Source of the DNA: an uncultured Formosa sp.
GTDB lineage: Bacteria; Bacteroidota; Bacteroidia; Flavobacteriales; Flavobacteriaceae
Direction: 5' to 3'
Length of the DNA: 64,000 bases
Assembly: GCF_947500765.1 (NCBI RefSeq)
Contig: NZ_CANMTH010000001.1
Span: 62,001 to 126,000, forward strand
Below, piece after piece: positions 59,588 to 64,000 of this stretch (positions within the stretch are counted from its first letter, which is position 1; the number at the start of each line of letters is the position of its first letter). A model generated the notes under the pieces. That model saw nothing but the letters and a program-made list of their open reading frames with translations, was not told where the DNA came from and searched no databases. A program made the position numbers and the translations under genes.

Positions 59588-61453
59588 CTAAAGTGTGTTG
59601 TTTACTTTGTTTATATCTGCCATTAACCCTTTTGGATCTATTTGAATGTTTTTAATATTTCCTTTAGCCGAATTGATGGTAAATGTGTAAGTTGGATATG
59701 CCCAAGCCCAATCTTTTAATAATGTTCTAGGAGTTGTTGCAGGTTTTTCGCCACGCATCATAGTTAATGGAATGTAGAATTGTTCTTTAATACCATTAGC
59801 GTAAGTAACTTCAATATCTAAAGGCATAGGCATTAACCCAATGCGTTGTAAAGTTACTTTAGTTGTATTTCCAGAATCGTTTACAGATTTAATTCCGTAA
59901 TCTATAGTGTTTGTTGTTTGTGTCCAATCTGTTAAGTACCAATCTAATTCTAAACCAGAAGTTTTTTCTGCAGAACGTATAATATCAATAGGTCTTGGAT
60001 GTTTAAAAGAAAAATCTGTAAAGTATTTTTTTAGTGTTTTATTTAAGTTGTCTTGTCCGATTACATAACCTAATTGAGATAAAAAGACTTCCCCTTTATT
60101 ATATGCTGCAATACTGTAAGCCATGTTACAATCGTAACGGTCTGAATGTGTCGATTGTGGTTGTTCTTTACCAGATTTTACTAAGTAAAAGTATCCACGG
60201 TATGCACTTTCTGATGGATTTACTTTATTCTCGTCCATAATAACATTCATGGCTTGATCGCTAATATAACTCGTAAACCCTTCGTCCATCCATTCGTGTT
60301 TAGATTCGTTTGAAGCTAACAAGAACTGAAACCATGTATGTGCCATTTCATGAGCTGTAACACCTACTAAACTACCAAATTTACGTTCTCCAGTAATAAG
60401 TGTACACATTGCATATTCCATTCCGCCATCACCACCTTGGATAATTGAGTATTGTTTGTATGGGTACATCCCTACTTCTTTACTATAATATTGCATTAAC
60501 TCTACCGCTTTAGGTTGGAGTTTTTTCCAGTTAGAAGTAAATTCTGGATTGTTTTTATAGAAGAAATGTAATAATGGTCCGTTAGGCACTTGCATAGTAT
60601 CGTGCACATATTCTGGATCTGCAGCCCATGTAAAATCGTGTACGTTTGGAGCTACAAAATGCCAGGATAATTTATCTGATTTAGATTTTTTTATGGTTTC
60701 AGTTTCGTAACCATGACCAATTTCATTAGGGTTTTGAAGATATCCTGTACCTCCTACTGTATAAGATTTATCAATGTTTATAGTAACGTCGAAATCTCCC
60801 CAAACTCCGTGAAATTCTCTTCCTATATAAGGATCTGCATGCCAACCTTCAAAATCATATTCAGCTAATTTTGGGTACCATTGTGTCATAGATAAAGCAA
60901 CACCTTCTTTATTATTTCTACCAGAACGACGAATTTGAAGTGGTAATTGCGCATCAAAATCCATATCGAATGTTACTTGTTCTCCTGGCTGAATAGGATT
61001 TTCTAATTTTACTTCTAAAATAGTTCCTACAGTTTCGTAAGCAATTGCTTTTCCATCTTGTTTAAGCGATTTTACTTTAATGTAACCAATTTCGTCTGGT
61101 GTTAAGGTAGAAATTCTACTTTTTCCATTTTCCATCATTCTACCATCAGGATCTTCAATATTTTGTAAACGGATATCCATTTCGCTTCCTGGTTGGAAAG
61201 CGTTTAAGAATAAGTGATAATACACGCTTGTTAGTACATCTGGAGAATTGTTAGTATATACTAATTTTTGAACACCTTTGTATTGATAGTTTTTAACATT
61301 CATATCAATATCCATAGTGTAATTTACATGTTGTTGCCAATATGTAGGATCTATGCTTGAAGCTGAACCACCGTTCGTTGTTGTAGTTTCTACAGACTTA
61401 CAAGACGTAAGCACTAACAGGAGTCCAAAGATTGAGTAAAAAATATGTTTCAT
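59588..61453 (-). CDS. M1 family metallopeptidase lipoprotein
   Basis: GVTAHEMAHTWFQFLLASNESKHEWMDEGFTSYI; lipobox LTSC. Confidence 0.94.
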   Translation of the reverse strand: MKHIFYSIFGLLLVLTSCKSVETTTTNGGSASSIDPTYWQQHVNYTMDIDMNVKNYQYKGVQKLVYTNNSPDVLTSVYYHLFLNAFQPGSEMDIRLQNIEDPDGRMMENGKSRISTLTPDEIGYIKVKSLKQDGKAIAYETVGTILEVKLENPIQPGEQVTFDMDFDAQLPLQIRRSGRNNKEGVALSMTQWYPKLAEYDFEGWHADPYIGREFHGVWGDFDVTINIDKSYTVGGTGYLQNPNEIGHGYETETIKKSKSDKLSWHFVAPNVHDFTWAADPEYVHDTMQVPNGPLLHFFYKNNPEFTSNWKKLQPKAVELMQYYSKEVGMYPYKQYSIIQGGDGGMEYAMCTLITGERKFGSLVGVTAHEMAHTWFQFLLASNESKHEWMDEGFTSYISDQAMNVIMDENKVNPSESAYRGYFYLVKSGKEQPQSTHSDRYDCNMAYSIAAYNKGEVFLSQLGYVIGQDNLNKTLKKYFTDFSFKHPRPIDIIRSAEKTSGLELDWYLTDWTQTTNTIDYGIKSVNDSGNTTKVTLQRIGLMPMPLDIEVTYANGIKEQFYIPLTMMRGEKPATTPRTLLKDWAWAYPTYTFTINSAKGNIKNIQIDPKGLMADINKVNNTL

Positions 61454-61472
61454 ATAAGAAGAGGTATTAAAT

Positions 61473-61509
61473 AAAAAGCCTCATCAAGTTTTGATTGATG
61501 AGGCTTTTT
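61473..61509. terminator. Terminator between S8 and M1 peptidase genes
   Basis: AAAAAGCCTCATCAA gttttga TTGATGAGGCTTTTT. Confidence 0.92.
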
Positions 61510-61523
61510 ATATTAAGATTTAT

Positions 61524-63137
61524 TTATTTTAATTTTGAAGCCAATATTAATGCATTATAAGCATTAACCATTTTATGAGATTTAGATAAATCTCCAAAAG
61601 GTTTTTTATTGCTAGGATCTCCAGCGACAACAACATCTATGTTTACAGGTAAACCAGAATCCATTAATACTTGCTTAACTTGTGCCGCAGATAATTTTGG
61701 ATATTGAGAGCGAATTAAAGCAGCTACACCAGCAACAGCAGGCGATGCCATAGAAGTTCCTCCTTTAGTATCGTATTTATCGCTACCAGGAACAGTAGAG
61801 TAAATTTTTGCACCAGGCGAAAATACATCTACATTAATTTTTCCGTAGTTAGAGAATCCTGCAACCATTTCTGGTCCGTATTTAGGCTCTAATGCACCAA
61901 CAGTAACAAATGTATCTCCTACTTCTGGACCATTATCTATTTGATCGTTAGGAAAACAATTTTTAACATCTAAATCTTGTCCTTCGTTACCAGCTGCATT
62001 TACAAAAAGTACATCTTTTTCACTTGCATAAGCAATAGCATCTCTTACCCAATCACTGTGTGGTGAGTAGTATTTACCAAAACTACCGTTAATAATTTGT
62101 GCACCATTATCTACAGCATAACGAATTGCTAAAGCAATATCTTTGTCGTACTCATCTCCATTAGGTACAGCTCTTACGCTCATAATTTTTACATTATTAG
62201 CAACACCATTTACACCTAAACCATTGTTACGTTCTGCTGCAATAATTCCTGCAACGTGGGTACCGTGACTTTCAGAATCTTTTACAGGCATAACGTTACC
62301 GTTTCCGTAACCAACATCTGTTAAATCGTCTGGATTATCTCCTGTTTTTCTGCCTTGTAATTTAATATTAAGGTTATAGTTTAAACGTTCAGAAATACTT
62401 TCAAGACCGTTGTTTAAATCTTTTTTAGCAGCATTTACATCTTCAAAACCAAGACCTAAAATATATTTTCCAATAGCCACTGCTGTTGTTAAATCTTCGT
62501 TATCTCCCGTTTGAATACTTTCAAGATCTGCTAAGTTATAATCTGATTTATTTAATTTTGCAGAAATTAATTCATCTGCACCTTTTAATTGTTGTAATAA
62601 CTGATCGTATTGCGTTTTATAATTTAAATATTTAGCATACTCTTCGTCATATTCTTTTTTAGCTCTTGCATAATCAGGATTTTTTTCGTCTCCCGTTGCT
62701 AAAACTCTTACATATTCTAATTGTTCATCGTAAGTATCTCCTAAGAAGTTCCAACCATGAATATCATCAATATATCCATTTTTATCATCGTCAATTCCAT
62801 TGTTAGGAATTTCTTTTTCATTAGTCCAAATTACACCGTCTAAATCTTCGTGTTCGATATCGATACCAGAGTCAATTACGGCAACAATTACGGTTTTACC
62901 TTTTTTATCTTTAATAATTTCTGTGTAGGCTTTATCTACACTCATTCCAGGAATTGTATCTTGTATAAGATCTAAATGACCCCAAGTATGTTTTTGAGTA
63001 TCTGTTAAAGGAGAAATTTTTAAGGGTATACTATCTATGTTTTCGATAGGTGTAGAAAGGACTTTAGCACCACCACCACAGCTTGTTAAAAAAGTTGCAG
63101 CAATTGCAGAGAATAGAATTGGTTTAATAAAATTCAT
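61524..63137 (-). CDS. S8 (subtilisin-like) serine peptidase lipoprotein
   Basis: VAVIDSGIDIEHEDL, SHGTHVAGIIAAERNN, GGTSMASPAVAGVAAL; lipobox LTSC. Confidence 0.96.
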   Translation of the reverse strand: MNFIKPILFSAIAATFLTSCGGGAKVLSTPIENIDSIPLKISPLTDTQKHTWGHLDLIQDTIPGMSVDKAYTEIIKDKKGKTVIVAVIDSGIDIEHEDLDGVIWTNEKEIPNNGIDDDKNGYIDDIHGWNFLGDTYDEQLEYVRVLATGDEKNPDYARAKKEYDEEYAKYLNYKTQYDQLLQQLKGADELISAKLNKSDYNLADLESIQTGDNEDLTTAVAIGKYILGLGFEDVNAAKKDLNNGLESISERLNYNLNIKLQGRKTGDNPDDLTDVGYGNGNVMPVKDSESHGTHVAGIIAAERNNGLGVNGVANNVKIMSVRAVPNGDEYDKDIALAIRYAVDNGAQIINGSFGKYYSPHSDWVRDAIAYASEKDVLFVNAAGNEGQDLDVKNCFPNDQIDNGPEVGDTFVTVGALEPKYGPEMVAGFSNYGKINVDVFSPGAKIYSTVPGSDKYDTKGGTSMASPAVAGVAALIRSQYPKLSAAQVKQVLMDSGLPVNIDVVVAGDPSNKKPFGDLSKSHKMVNAYNALILASKLK

Positions 63138-63153
63138 GTGTTTATTAATATGT

Positions 63154-64000
63154 TTAATTAAAAATGTCTTTACAAGTGTACGTGTCTTTTAAACGTACGC
63201 CTTTTTCTGTATGCTTTAGAGTGATTATTTCGTTGTGAGCATCGTGCTCCAAAAATAGGTAATAATTATTATCGGCTGCTAGATTTAAAAATTTTTCTTT
63301 CTCATTAAGAGTTATAAGCGGTCTTGTATCGTAACCTACAACATAAGGCAGTGGAATATGTCCTGCAGTTGGTAATAAATCGGCCATAAAGACAATGGTT
63401 TTATCTTTGTATTTAAGTTGAGGAATCATTTGTTTATCGGTATGTCCGTCTACAAATAAAATATCAAATCCGAGTTCACTATTTTTTAATAAATCTTGTT
63501 TTGGAAGTGCTGTAAATTTTAACTGACCACTTTCTTGTATTGGAATAATATTTTCTTTAAAAAAGGATGCTTTTTCTCTCACATTAGGCTGAGTAGCCCA
63601 TAACCAGTGGTCTTCATTACTCCAAAAATGAGCATTTTTAAAAGCAGGTTCGTAGCCTGTTCGGTCTTTATTCCATTGAATACTGCCACCAACATGATCG
63701 AAATGTAAATGTGTTAAAAACACATCTGTAATATCGTCTCTATGAAATCCGTATTGCTTAAGAGAAGCATCTATAGAATGATTTCCCCAAAGTGAATAAT
63801 ATCCAAAAAACTTATCAGATTGTTTATCTCCCATTCCTGTATCTACCAAAATAAGTCTGTTCCCATCTTCTATTAATAACGATCTTGCAGCTATATCGAT
63901 TAAATTATTAGAATCTGCTGGATTTGTTTTTTGCCAAATAGATTTAGGAACAACACCAAACATTGCACCACCATCTAGTTTAAAATTTCCAGTTTCAATA
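63154..64000 (-). CDS. MBL-fold metallohydrolase (N-terminus outside window)
   Basis: FLTHLHFDHVGGSI, LVDTGMGDKQ; frame stays open upstream of the listed Met (IETGNFKLDGGAMFGVVPKS) to the window edge. Confidence 0.92.
   Translation of the reverse strand, partial: IETGNFKLDGGAMFGVVPKSIWQKTNPADSNNLIDIAARSLLIEDGNRLILVDTGMGDKQSDKFFGYYSLWGNHSIDASLKQYGFHRDDITDVFLTHLHFDHVGGSIQWNKDRTGYEPAFKNAHFWSNEDHWLWATQPNVREKASFFKENIIPIQESGQLKFTALPKQDLLKNSELGFDILFVDGHTDKQMIPQLKYKDKTIVFMADLLPTAGHIPLPYVVGYDTRPLITLNEKEKFLNLAADNNYYLFLEHDAHNEIITLKHTEKGVRLKDTYTCKDIFN

Noticed and set aside
1-64000. CRISPR arrays, transposases, prophage, toxin-antitoxin or canonical anti-phage defence genes
   Set aside because: None recognised on either strand; no regularly spaced repeats seen

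Overview
This 64 kb window is chromosomal, AT-rich DNA from a Bacteroidota member, most likely a Flavobacteriaceae. Supporting signs are TANNTTTG-type promoters, a T9SS sorting tail, DUF4249 next to a TonB receptor, DUF4837, DUF4175 and a GIN-domain protein. Most genes are on the minus strand. The left ~18 kb is a surface-polysaccharide locus: glycosyltransferases, two Wzy/WaaL-like proteins, a Wzx flippase, a sulfotransferase, the PAPS module cysN-cysD-cysC, a tandem DUF2061 protein, cysQ, dTDP-rhamnose rfbDCAB, and a Wzz-like protein. The gene content suggests a sulfated, deoxysugar-containing glycan. The rest is mostly housekeeping: pgk, holB-like, mnmG, ybeY, gltX, glnS, folB, tRNA-Cys, rnr, rpiB, rnpA, pncA/pncB, several peptidases, and SPFH/YbjQ. 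The most notable non-coding signals are two perfect 16-bp parS-like palindromes (TGTTCCACGTGGAACA) flanking mnmG, a ~727-bp ORF-free AT-rich gap between rnr and rpiB, a diverged direct repeat bracketing an orphan secreted-protein gene, and several strong bidirectional hairpin terminators. No CRISPR array, rRNA, transposase or prophage was seen. All product calls come from reading motifs in the translations; no database search was run.
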